Positions 15,942 through 23,135 of a stretch of 36,331 nucleotides of DNA are shown one piece after another. This DNA is from JBDHXE01 sp039810525. GTDB taxonomy: Bacteria; Bacteroidota; Ignavibacteria; Kapaibacteriales; UBA2268. Position 1 is the first letter of the stretch, and each line of letters starts with the position of its first letter. Below the pieces are notes generated by a model. The model was not told the origin of the DNA. It saw only the letters and a list, made by a program, of their open reading frames with translations, and did no database searches. The translations under genes and the position numbers were made by a program. Location of the stretch: NCBI GenBank assembly GCA_039810525.1, contig JBDHXE010000006.1, forward strand, positions 1 through 36,331, given 5' to 3'.

Positions 15942-18806
15942 TTAATTAATACTTGCAATTAAATCCCCTTGTCCTATAATATCTTTAAACACAATAGTTT
16001 GATTTTCAAATAATTCTTTAAACATTGGATTATACATTTCCTTAACATATTTAACCCATCTAAAATTAGTAGTTATATGATATTTTATTATATTTCTTCC
16101 AACAATTAGTGGTTTATATAAGTTACTTTCTTTTACTGTGCTAACAAAGTTCTCTTGTGGTGAAGGACGGCATCCCCAATTAACATAATATATTTCATTA
16201 AGTAAAATGCTTTTATTTTTAATTTTATTTAAAATACTTGTATCTAGCTGGTTAATGAATAGATTAAATGGATCATTAATCTTTAAATGTGATTGCTCAA
16301 ACTCACTAATTTTAAAATTTATTTCGCTAAAAGTATCATTACACTTTATAACTTGAAATTTATTATCTTTTTTAAAATTTTTAAATATTGATAAAACAAC
16401 ATTTGAAACTGTTGCTTGCTCAAATACCTTTATAGAAGATAAATCTATAATGAAGTTAATAGATAAACTATTTATAATTAAATTTCTTAATTTTTCACCA
16501 TATGGTTGTGAAAGCCATTTATCAGGGATAATATAAGTTAGTATCCCATTATTGTTTAATAATCTTATACCTTTTTCTATAAATATCACATACAAATCAA
16601 ATTTTTTAAACGCTGTTTCATAATTCTTCTTTAAATAATTGACAAAACTTTTATCAATATTGTCCCCGTATATTCTCACATACGGCGGATTACCAATCAC
16701 TACATCGAAGCCGTTTTGTATATCAAACATCCATTCAGGGTCGAAAAATGGGGAAGGGGTGTTTTGGTCATAAGGGTCCCAATTAGCTAATTTATTAGCA
16801 CTTTCTAAAGGTAAACCTTGAGTTTTTAGTATATTTGCTATTTGAGTGCGTAGCACCTTATCTTCATCTCTATACTTGTTTTTAGTTAATTTACTTTTTG
16901 CACTAAATAGTTTACTTCTTACATTTTTCAATTTATTTTCTAAATTTTTAATTTGTGGAGTAGTAAAAAGATTGTTTCCCTTTTCTATACCTATCAGTGT
17001 GTTAGCTACCACAAATTTAGTTTCTAAGTTAGGTAAAGGGCGGATACCGAAGTTTGGTTTATCGCGGTTTACTTTTTGGTCAGTAACTAAAGAAATAAAG
17101 AATCTCAATTTTGAAATTTGTATAGCTATAGGCTGTATATCAACTCCATAAATACAATTTTCAATTAAAAAGAGCTTGCGTGCATAGTCTGGGTCATTTA
17201 TATTTTGGTCAAATGCATTATTTATTTCTAAAAGTATATCTTGACGTGCTTGTTTATCTTCAATCTCAAATGCAGCATCACTTTCTTTTTTAGCTTTTTT
17301 TATTTGCACTTCTTTCCAAATCTTATTATTAGGATCTAATTTTTGTAAAATATACACCATTTTGAGCAAAATACCCATAGGGTAAGCTCCTGACCCACAA
17401 GCAGGGTCAAGTATTTTCATTTTACTGATTGCATCAACTATAACTTTGACTTCTTCATCGTTAAATTGATGAATTTCATCAGAATAGGAAATTAAATGCC
17501 GGAGCCGAGAAACGGTGCTTGCATCTGCGGCCTCATCCCCCATATTCTCAGAGACCTTAACCCCCGACCCCTTCTCCAAAGGAGAAGGGGAGGTAAGACG
17601 GTAGCCCTCCTCTTTGGAGAGGGTGTGGGTGAGGTCAATTGGAAGTTTCTGCGATAAATACGCAATTAAACTTTCATCGACCATATAATTAACTATTTCA
17701 CGTGGAGTGTAGAATGAACCTGTTTGCTTGCGAGCAGTAGTTTTGGTCTCAGGATTATAACTTGCTAAAAGGTTTTCGAATACTTTACCTAATAATTCAG
17801 GGTCAAGTGCCACATCTACTTCAATAGGAGTATTCTCAGTAACAGTAAATTTGTAAGAATTTAGAATATTAATGAGCCCTTTTACAGCAGCATTTTTGTA
17901 CTGCTTATCGCTTTCGCCAATAATATTGCTTAAGTCAGTTTTCTCTTCGGTACCAAAGAAAAGATAATCAGGTACAATAAGTTGTTCGCCATTAGCCATA
18001 TTATCAGAAAAGCCATCAATATAAATATTTTTTGATTTATCATCCAAACACTCGAATAGACCACCATTTAGGAAAGGTACTACTTGATTTAGTTTTTTTA
18101 GAAAACCATCAGGATTTTTAAAATATTGTTTATAGCGTAAGAGGTAATCAATGCCTCTATGTGTTCCATAACCTTCGCCACGAAAGGCTCTTTTTCGTTT
18201 GTCTAGACCATCATCATCTCTTGGACAGTTAAGAGTTGCAAAAAACAAGTTTTGTAAAATAGCTTTATAGTAGATACTGTTGTTTATATTCGAACGATTA
18301 GCATTATGATATGGCTCAAATTCTATAAGGTATTCATTTTTAAGAATATATACATCAAACAATTCTTCGGGAATTAAATCTTTCTCTTTAATAAACCAAA
18401 CAAAGAGTAAACGAGTAAGCATACGAATTACATTAGTAGCACGATGGACTTGCGATAGTTCTTTATCATTAGGTTCGCCGGGGAATACCACATTCTGAAT
18501 AGCCCAAAAATACCAATTAGATAGTTCTTTGTAGAATTTATTATTAAGTTCATTAATATCTAATACTTTTTCCCAAGCATTGTGTAATTCTACAAAGTTA
18601 GTACAATTATACTTTTTAATAATGGATTTTAAAGATAAATCATAGAAAATCTCAATATGTGCACGATGTGGGTTATTGATATTAATATCTTTAATAAGAG
18701 TAACTTTTTCAAGTACATCTTTGCTTTCTTCTCTTTTATTTATTCTTCTATTAATTACGGATAAAGTAATTGAATTTCCGTATTTAAAAAGAACCATTAC
18801 TGGCAT
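15942..18806 (-). CDS. Main fragment of Eco57I-type N6-adenine DNA methyltransferase
   Basis: 954 codons from an internal ATG (PMPVMVLFKYGNSITLS). It contains ESKDVLEKVTLIKDININNP, TGSFYTPREIVNYMVDESL, SAM-binding motif I LDPACGSGAYPMG (about residue 465), catalytic NPPY (VVIGNPPYVRIYGD, about residue 705), IIPDKWLSQPYGEKLR and the first part of the recognition domain (WGCRPSPQENFVS, VGRNIIKYHI). The true N-terminus lies upstream in another frame (18878-19210) and the true C-terminus beyond the TAA. The frame is open upstream of 18806 as far as the T-run at 18889-18893. Around residues 390-440 an extra, GC-rich in-frame segment is inserted (see the repeat at 17498-17636). Confidence 0.8.
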   Translation of the reverse strand: MPVMVLFKYGNSITLSVINRRINKREESKDVLEKVTLIKDININNPHRAHIEIFYDLSLKSIIKKYNCTNFVELHNAWEKVLDINELNNKFYKELSNWYFWAIQNVVFPGEPNDKELSQVHRATNVIRMLTRLLFVWFIKEKDLIPEELFDVYILKNEYLIEFEPYHNANRSNINNSIYYKAILQNLFFATLNCPRDDDGLDKRKRAFRGEGYGTHRGIDYLLRYKQYFKNPDGFLKKLNQVVPFLNGGLFECLDDKSKNIYIDGFSDNMANGEQLIVPDYLFFGTEEKTDLSNIIGESDKQYKNAAVKGLINILNSYKFTVTENTPIEVDVALDPELLGKVFENLLASYNPETKTTARKQTGSFYTPREIVNYMVDESLIAYLSQKLPIDLTHTLSKEEGYRLTSPSPLEKGSGVKVSENMGDEAADASTVSRLRHLISYSDEIHQFNDEEVKVIVDAISKMKILDPACGSGAYPMGILLKMVYILQKLDPNNKIWKEVQIKKAKKESDAAFEIEDKQARQDILLEINNAFDQNINDPDYARKLFLIENCIYGVDIQPIAIQISKLRFFISLVTDQKVNRDKPNFGIRPLPNLETKFVVANTLIGIEKGNNLFTTPQIKNLENKLKNVRSKLFSAKSKLTKNKYRDEDKVLRTQIANILKTQGLPLESANKLANWDPYDQNTPSPFFDPEWMFDIQNGFDVVIGNPPYVRIYGDNIDKSFVNYLKKNYETAFKKFDLYVIFIEKGIRLLNNNGILTYIIPDKWLSQPYGEKLRNLIINSLSINFIIDLSSIKVFEQATVSNVVLSIFKNFKKDNKFQVIKCNDTFSEINFKISEFEQSHLKINDPFNLFINQLDTSILNKIKNKSILLNEIYYVNWGCRPSPQENFVSTVKESNLYKPLIVGRNIIKYHITTNFRWVKYVKEMYNPMFKELFENQTIVFKDIIGQGDLIASIN
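17498..17636 (-). repeat. GC-rich palindromic element inserted in frame in the methyltransferase
   Basis: A block clearly richer in G+C than its surroundings, containing a perfect 10-bp palindrome CCCCTTCTCC-AAA-GGAGAAGGGG (17568-17590) and a weaker second hairpin (CCCTC at 17605-17609 with GAGGG at 17619-17623). On the coding strand it reads HTLSKEEGYRLTSPSPLEKG then SGVKVSENMGDEAADASTVS. I recall the same phrase type (LTPTLSKEEG / PSPLEKG) in unrelated proteins of this phylum, as expected for a dispersed palindromic element like the Rickettsia RPEs. Homologues appear to go directly from the QKLP segment to LRHLISYSDEIHQF. The exact edges are uncertain, and no second copy is seen in this window. 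Confidence 0.65.
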
Positions 18807-18877
18807 AGGAAATAACTTATTTATCTCGCGTGTAATTGTACTTAAAGTAGTTCTATTGTAGTTATTTTTTCTTAGTT

Positions 18878-19210
18878 CTATACAAATGAAAAATAAGATT
18901 CTATAATAGTGTTATCAACTCTATCAGTACTAAATAAATCATTATGATTACTCATCTCATATTTAGATAGTTGGAATAGTAAATCAATATACTTCCAATC
19001 TTCTACAATAGCTTTATTTTCGTTAAAATTTGCATTATTATAGATATAAGTGTCATAAAAATTTTTATAATCGCATATTTCTAAATGAGCGCTTCTTTCG
19101 GTATTATACCCTAATATGTTAAAAAGTTTTAATCCACTTTTGGTAAGATTATTAGTAGCAAAATTATTAATAGCATTTATGATTGATTTTTTTAATTCAT
19201 TATTTTCCAT
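18878..19210 (-). CDS. N-terminal fragment of the methyltransferase
   Basis: 110 codons: MENNELKKSIINAINNFATN, then LFNILGYNTERSAHLEICDY, VEDWKYIDLLFQLSKYEM and IIESYFSFV before TAG. This is the helical N-terminal domain that precedes the PMPVMVLFK segment in full-length homologues. The junction with the main reading frame needs a -1 shift at the T5 run (18893-18889). The ATG lies 6 bp after the stop of the helicase C-terminal fragment, the expected operon spacing. Probably not a separate gene. Confidence 0.65.
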   Translation of the reverse strand: MENNELKKSIINAINNFATNNLTKSGLKLFNILGYNTERSAHLEICDYKNFYDTYIYNNANFNENKAIVEDWKYIDLLFQLSKYEMSNHNDLFSTDRVDNTIIESYFSFV

Positions 19211-19216
19211 ATTATA

Positions 19217-19567
19217 TTACCTTATAATAAGCCAAGTAACAAGTTCAAATTCATTATAATTATGTTTTTTATTAGTATTAGGTATCATCAAAGCACTTCT
19301 ATCATATTGTAATTGCTGTACATTTTTCTTATTAAATGCTCTAATAATTTCTCCACAAGCTTTATCTAACAGTTTATTAATATCATCCATATTTTTTCCA
19401 TTATCAGTCTCTTTATCAAACTCTCTAAATAGTTCGGGTATTGCATTGCTTTGGTTCATACATAATATTCTATACATTTCAAGGATCTTCTTTGTATTTG
19501 AGAAATTATATCTAACCTGCCCATCTTGACGAATATACACAAGGAAATACGGATATAGTATATTCAC
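19217..19567 (-). CDS. C-terminal domain of the PLD-helicase, in a second frame
   Basis: 116 codons beginning with GTG that overlaps the helicase TGA by 4 bp (GTGA). Text such as NILYPYFLVYIRQDGQVRYN, KKILEMYRILC, LFREFDKETDNGKNMDD and FELVTWLIIR matches, from memory, the end of full-length helicases of this family, where it is continuous with the preceding FSVLNRNK. The join needs a -1 shift at the short repeat AAGCAAGCAAG (near 19567-19578). Either a 1-nt deletion has split the gene, or the domain is now a separate, translationally coupled subunit. Both are compatible with the sequence. Confidence 0.65.
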   Translation of the reverse strand: MNILYPYFLVYIRQDGQVRYNFSNTKKILEMYRILCMNQSNAIPELFREFDKETDNGKNMDDINKLLDKACGEIIRAFNKKNVQQLQYDRSALMIPNTNKKHNYNEFELVTWLIIR

Positions 19568-22500
19568 TTGCTTGCTTTCTTCGGAATCTTGTTTCTGTTT
19601 AAGACAGAAAATAATACCGGAGCAATGATATTACGTATTTTTTCATCGAATAAGTTTTGTTCTATTGTACATAATGGATTTTTAAGAGTTGGTACTACTG
19701 AATATAATCCTAATGGTGATTCTTCTAATAATTTTTTATTTTGCTCGATATATCTTAGTAAATCCATTCTAAATTCATCAAGATTAAAATCGGTAAAAGA
19801 AATATTATCATCAATATCTTCCAAATCTAGAATTTCATTTTGCAATCTTAATAACTGCTTATCACGATATTTCAAATCATCTTCAATTAATTCAGAAATT
19901 TGGTCTTGATTTAGTAAATCATCTTCACCAGTAGCAGTAATATCGACAAGTGCCATACGAGCTTCGACACGATTTTTTAAATTAATATATTTATTTAAAT
20001 CATGAGTTGGCCAGAAATTTTGCATATAAATTACTTTATTACGGGACCCAATTCTATCAATTCTACCGAATCGTTGAATTATTCTAACGGGATTCCAATG
20101 AATATCGTAATTTATAACCATATCACAATCTTGCAGATTCTGGCCTTCAGAAATACAATCAGTAGCGATAAGTATGTCAATTTCGCCTTGTTGTGGCATA
20201 CTTTTCATTTTATCTCTATTTCTTGCTTTAGGAGCAAAATTAGTAAGAATTTGCTCAAAATTAGATTGGTTTGCGAAATTTTTAGGTATAAAAGTAGATT
20301 TATTAACTTTTGAGCCGCCTGTTATAAGAGCAATGTGAGTGTTCAACTCATCTATTACAAAAGATTTGATAGATTCATAGATATATTCAGCAGTATCAGA
20401 GAAAGCAGTGAAGATAAGGATTTTTCTATTTTCTATTCCATCTATATTTTTTGTAGGATTTTTAATTTTATTCTCAATAATTTTTTTTAGCTGTGCTAAT
20501 TTGGCGTCTCTATCAATAGTAACAGAATGTGCAGCATTATATAATGGCAATAACTGATCTTTGTCTTTGGATAAATCTCTTTTCCATTTTTCATAATCCA
20601 TATGAGCTAAATTAAATTTTAGCTTTGCACCAATTTCAAAAGCTTGGTTTAATTCATCATCATCATTGTCGTATTGCGAATCATCTAATTCAAAATCTAA
20701 ATCCTTAGGTAAAGTTTCTTTATATTTATCTATTTTATCTATTAAATTTTTAATTTTCTCGAGAGTTCTACCGATAGTTAATTCAAACGCTTCTACTGAA
20801 CTCTCAAGCCTTTTGAGAAAGTTAACTTTCATCATTCCTATTAGGAAACTTTCTCTATCGGCTTGTGAAAAAGAGGCAATTTTAGTACCTGCCTTTTCTT
20901 CATAATAAGATTTATATTCATCAATAACGTATTTAGACGGGTTAAACAAAGATAGTTTATATTTTTCTATTTCATCGTTTAATTTATCATACGAAAGGAA
21001 CATATCTTGCGAATCAATCTGAGAATAAATCGGCTCAAGATTACTTCTTTCAGGAAAAGCACCAATTTTATCTAATTCTTCTTTGTAATATTTTTTAATA
21101 TGTTTTCGAGAGCGTGCAATAGTTAATTCATCGAGGAGTTTGAAAAACATTGGTGGTAATTCATCAATAAGCTCTTTAGAACTAGTTTTTTCTTCACGTT
21201 TTTTCTTAGCCCAATTAGTAAATTTAGTTTGAGCATCTTTCAAGAGGCTATTTAAACTCTTAATTTGAAGTGTTTCGTAGAAACCATTATCATTAGCTTC
21301 TGTAAAAAAATATAATTGGTTTCTTAGATCTTTCAAATTATTATTAACTGGCGTAGCAGAAAGTAAGAGAACTTTAGTTTTAACACCCGCTTTAATAATA
21401 TCTTCTAATAATCTATCATAACGACTTTTGCGAATAATATTACCATCTTCATCTTTCTTGCCTTTAGTATTATTTCTAAAATTGTGTGATTCATCAATAA
21501 CAACAAGATCGAAATTTCTCCAATTTATCATTGACAAGTCAATATCACCTTGCTTACCATTTTCTCTACTTAAATCGGTATGATTGAGTACGGTAAAAGC
21601 AAATCTATCATTTTTGAAAGGATTCAAATCTGTATTATTATCAGCTTTGAATACAGTCCAATTGGTTCTTAATTTTTTGGGGCACAGCACAAGAACTCTA
21701 CTATTCATCAATTCAAAATATTTGATTACAGCAAGAGCTTCATAAGTTTTACCAAGTCCAACACTGTCAGCAATTATACAGCCATTATAATTAAGGAGCT
21801 TGTTAATTGCAGCTGTTGCACCGTGTTTTTGGAAACCATAAAGAGAGTTCCAAATATCTGTCTCAGTAACCTTTACTTTCTCATTTAGCAAGAGTGAAGT
21901 ATTTTGGTCTTTCAGAAATTTATCGAATAAGTGAAAAAGGGTTTTATAGTAAATAAATTCAGGTGGATTATCTAAATATAGTTTCTCTAAATATTGAAGA
22001 ACTTCATCTTTCACATTCTCAACATATTTATCATTTTGCCAAATATTGTCAAACCAGTCCTTTATTTCAGTCTTATCTCTTTCATCATTGACTATAAGAT
22101 TTAACTCAATATTACTTTTTTCAGCAAAGCCCAATCCTTTACAAGTGAAATTTGAACTGCCAAGAATAGCTTTTTCCTTACCATTTGTTTCAATATGATA
22201 TAATTTACCGTGAAGGAGATTCGCTTGTTTTATAGATTTTATTTCTACTTTTTCTTCAATCCAATTCTTACATTCTAAGGCAATTTGCTTCTGAAGTAAT
22301 ACATTACTAACGTTCAAACCATTTTCAGTTATATAAAATGTTTTATTATCAGACCTTTCTGGATCCATTGTATTTATAAAAGAAGGTTCACCAAATAAAA
22401 ATCGCAAATTATTTATATTATTAAGTTCGTTTTTAAGAGAGTCATAGGCATAAATAGTAAAATATGCTGATACAAAAGAGAGTGAAGCATCTTTATTTAT

Positions 22501-22578
22501 ATTTTTTTTTAGAAATTCACCTATAGTTTTATTAAAGAAGTTATCTCTTAAACTGGTCATTGAATCAAGTTTATTCAT
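19564..22578 (-). CDS. PLD-nuclease / SNF2-RapA-type helicase of a restriction-like system
   Basis: 1004 residues. An N-terminal phospholipase-D-like nuclease domain (about 1-190) holds LLHGKLYHIETNGKEKAILG followed by SSNFT, one HKD-type motif. A superfamily-2 Swi2/Snf2 helicase core follows: Walker A ADSVGLGKTYEAL (about 270), DESH box LVVIDESHNFRN (about 365), LLLSATPVNN, then the C-lobe with ILIFTAFSDTAEYI, ILIATDCISEGQNL and NPVRIIQRFGRIDRIGS. Such proteins translocate on DNA and cut; beside an Eco57I-type methyltransferase they form a restriction-modification-like defence unit. First gene of the island operon, with a 20-bp tandem repeat just upstream. The usual C-terminal ~115 residues lie in another frame (19217-19567). 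No lesion is visible in the motifs. Confidence 0.85.
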   Translation of the reverse strand: MNKLDSMTSLRDNFFNKTIGEFLKKNINKDASLSFVSAYFTIYAYDSLKNELNNINNLRFLFGEPSFINTMDPERSDNKTFYITENGLNVSNVLLQKQIALECKNWIEEKVEIKSIKQANLLHGKLYHIETNGKEKAILGSSNFTCKGLGFAEKSNIELNLIVNDERDKTEIKDWFDNIWQNDKYVENVKDEVLQYLEKLYLDNPPEFIYYKTLFHLFDKFLKDQNTSLLLNEKVKVTETDIWNSLYGFQKHGATAAINKLLNYNGCIIADSVGLGKTYEALAVIKYFELMNSRVLVLCPKKLRTNWTVFKADNNTDLNPFKNDRFAFTVLNHTDLSRENGKQGDIDLSMINWRNFDLVVIDESHNFRNNTKGKKDEDGNIIRKSRYDRLLEDIIKAGVKTKVLLLSATPVNNNLKDLRNQLYFFTEANDNGFYETLQIKSLNSLLKDAQTKFTNWAKKKREEKTSSKELIDELPPMFFKLLDELTIARSRKHIKKYYKEELDKIGAFPERSNLEPIYSQIDSQDMFLSYDKLNDEIEKYKLSLFNPSKYVIDEYKSYYEEKAGTKIASFSQADRESFLIGMMKVNFLKRLESSVEAFELTIGRTLEKIKNLIDKIDKYKETLPKDLDFELDDSQYDNDDDELNQAFEIGAKLKFNLAHMDYEKWKRDLSKDKDQLLPLYNAAHSVTIDRDAKLAQLKKIIENKIKNPTKNIDGIENRKILIFTAFSDTAEYIYESIKSFVIDELNTHIALITGGSKVNKSTFIPKNFANQSNFEQILTNFAPKARNRDKMKSMPQQGEIDILIATDCISEGQNLQDCDMVINYDIHWNPVRIIQRFGRIDRIGSRNKVIYMQNFWPTHDLNKYINLKNRVEARMALVDITATGEDDLLNQDQISELIEDDLKYRDKQLLRLQNEILDLEDIDDNISFTDFNLDEFRMDLLRYIEQNKKLLEESPLGLYSVVPTLKNPLCTIEQNLFDEKIRNIIAPVLFSVLNRNKIPKKASK

Positions 22579-22601
22579 TATATTCTCTTCTAATTACTAA
22601 A

Positions 22602-22644
22602 TAATATAATATGATGTAATTTAATATAATATGATGTAATTTAA
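22602..22644. repeat. 20-bp tandem repeat upstream of the helicase gene
   Basis: Period 20 over 43 bp (about 2.1 copies), with unit ATAATATGATGTAATTTAAT read on the plus strand, perfect across the overlap. It ends 24 bp before the helicase ATG (22578), in the probable 5' untranslated region. The position suggests an operator or a slippage-prone spacer; function inferred only from location. Confidence 0.75.
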
Positions 22645-23028
22645 AACAATATTTTATTGTATTCTAATAAGCAAATTCATTTTAAATATAATGAATCATA
22701 CTATAATTACACAAATATACATAATATAAGCTAATTTAATAGTTAATGTTTTAAATTTGATTTTAAATAATTTTTTAATGCCAAAATCATACATAGTGAA
22801 GTTTTGTATAGTAATTGCAAAGTATTTGAGGGCGCATCGATATTTATAATTCAGCAACTTGCAAATATCACAAGTTTTGTTAAATTTAAAGATTCACAGT
22901 TTGTTGATTATTAATGGAGCTTGCACATAATAATTTATACTTTTTATCTCAATTATAAACATCGCATTTTTAGAGTATATTCAGAAGTAAATATCTGATT
23001 TGCATTACAATTGATATAATAAAAAATA

Positions 23029-23060
23029 AAAAACTTATAAATTGGAATTTATAAGTTTTT
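23029..23060. terminator. Perfect AT-rich palindrome, possible bidirectional terminator
   Basis: A 15-bp perfect inverted repeat (AAAAACTTATAAATT / AATTTATAAGTTTTT) with a GG centre and T-runs on both strands. It lies in the spacer downstream of sucC and upstream of the island operon. It could insulate the two units, but the stem holds only one G-C pair. Confidence 0.45.
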
Positions 23061-23093
23061 ATTTGGAAGTTAGTAATATTACTGATAAATAAA

Positions 23094-23120
23094 TAAGGAG
23101 GTGTATTTGCCACCTCTTTA
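23094..23120 (-). terminator. Rho-independent terminator of the pnp-sucC unit
   Basis: TAAGGAGGTG (23094-23103) pairs with CACCTCTTTA (23111-23120), 10 bp with one G-U, loop of 7. On the minus strand it follows the sucC stop by 15 bp and is followed by T-rich sequence (TTATTTATTTATC), so it ends sucC transcription. Confidence 0.7.
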
Positions 23121-23135
23121 CTATATTTTTTAGTA

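Larger units (their letters stand above)
15507..19210 (-). pseudogene. Eco57I/TaqI-like DNA adenine methyltransferase, disrupted at two places
   Basis: Three pieces rebuild one protein of about 1230 residues. ATG 19210 opens an N-terminal domain that ends prematurely at 18878. One base fewer than expected in a T5 run (minus strand, 18893-18889) shifts the frame; restoring it continues FFCIELRKNNYNRTTLSTIT and REINKLFPMPVM into the main part. The main part carries motif I (ILDPACGSGAYPMG), motif IV (VVIGNPPYV) and the start of the target-recognition region. An in-frame TAA at 15944-15942 then cuts off about 145 codons that remain open to 15507: NYYSDFTVINAIKWKK, LAIVNSKLVSYYFNKL, KKLPIPIIKI. 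Such N6-adenine methyltransferases pair with the helicase/nuclease encoded upstream. As written the gene cannot make a full-length enzyme without recoding. Confidence 0.8.
22579..23135. other. Intergenic spacer between the defence island and sucC
   Basis: 557 bp with no credible reading frame. It contains a 20-bp tandem repeat near the helicase start, a TATATTTG box (minus strand, 22719-22712) that could be a Bacteroidota -7 element for the helicase operon, a perfect AT-rich palindrome (23029-23060) and the sucC terminator. No recombinase remnant and no copy of the tRNA-Arg 3' end could be seen here. Confidence 0.6.

Noticed and set aside
12573..23135. Integrative element with att repeats at tRNA-Arg
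   Set aside because: The location beside a tRNA fits, but I found no direct repeat of the tRNA 3' end in 22.6-23.1 kb and no integrase gene, so a bounded element cannot be claimed.
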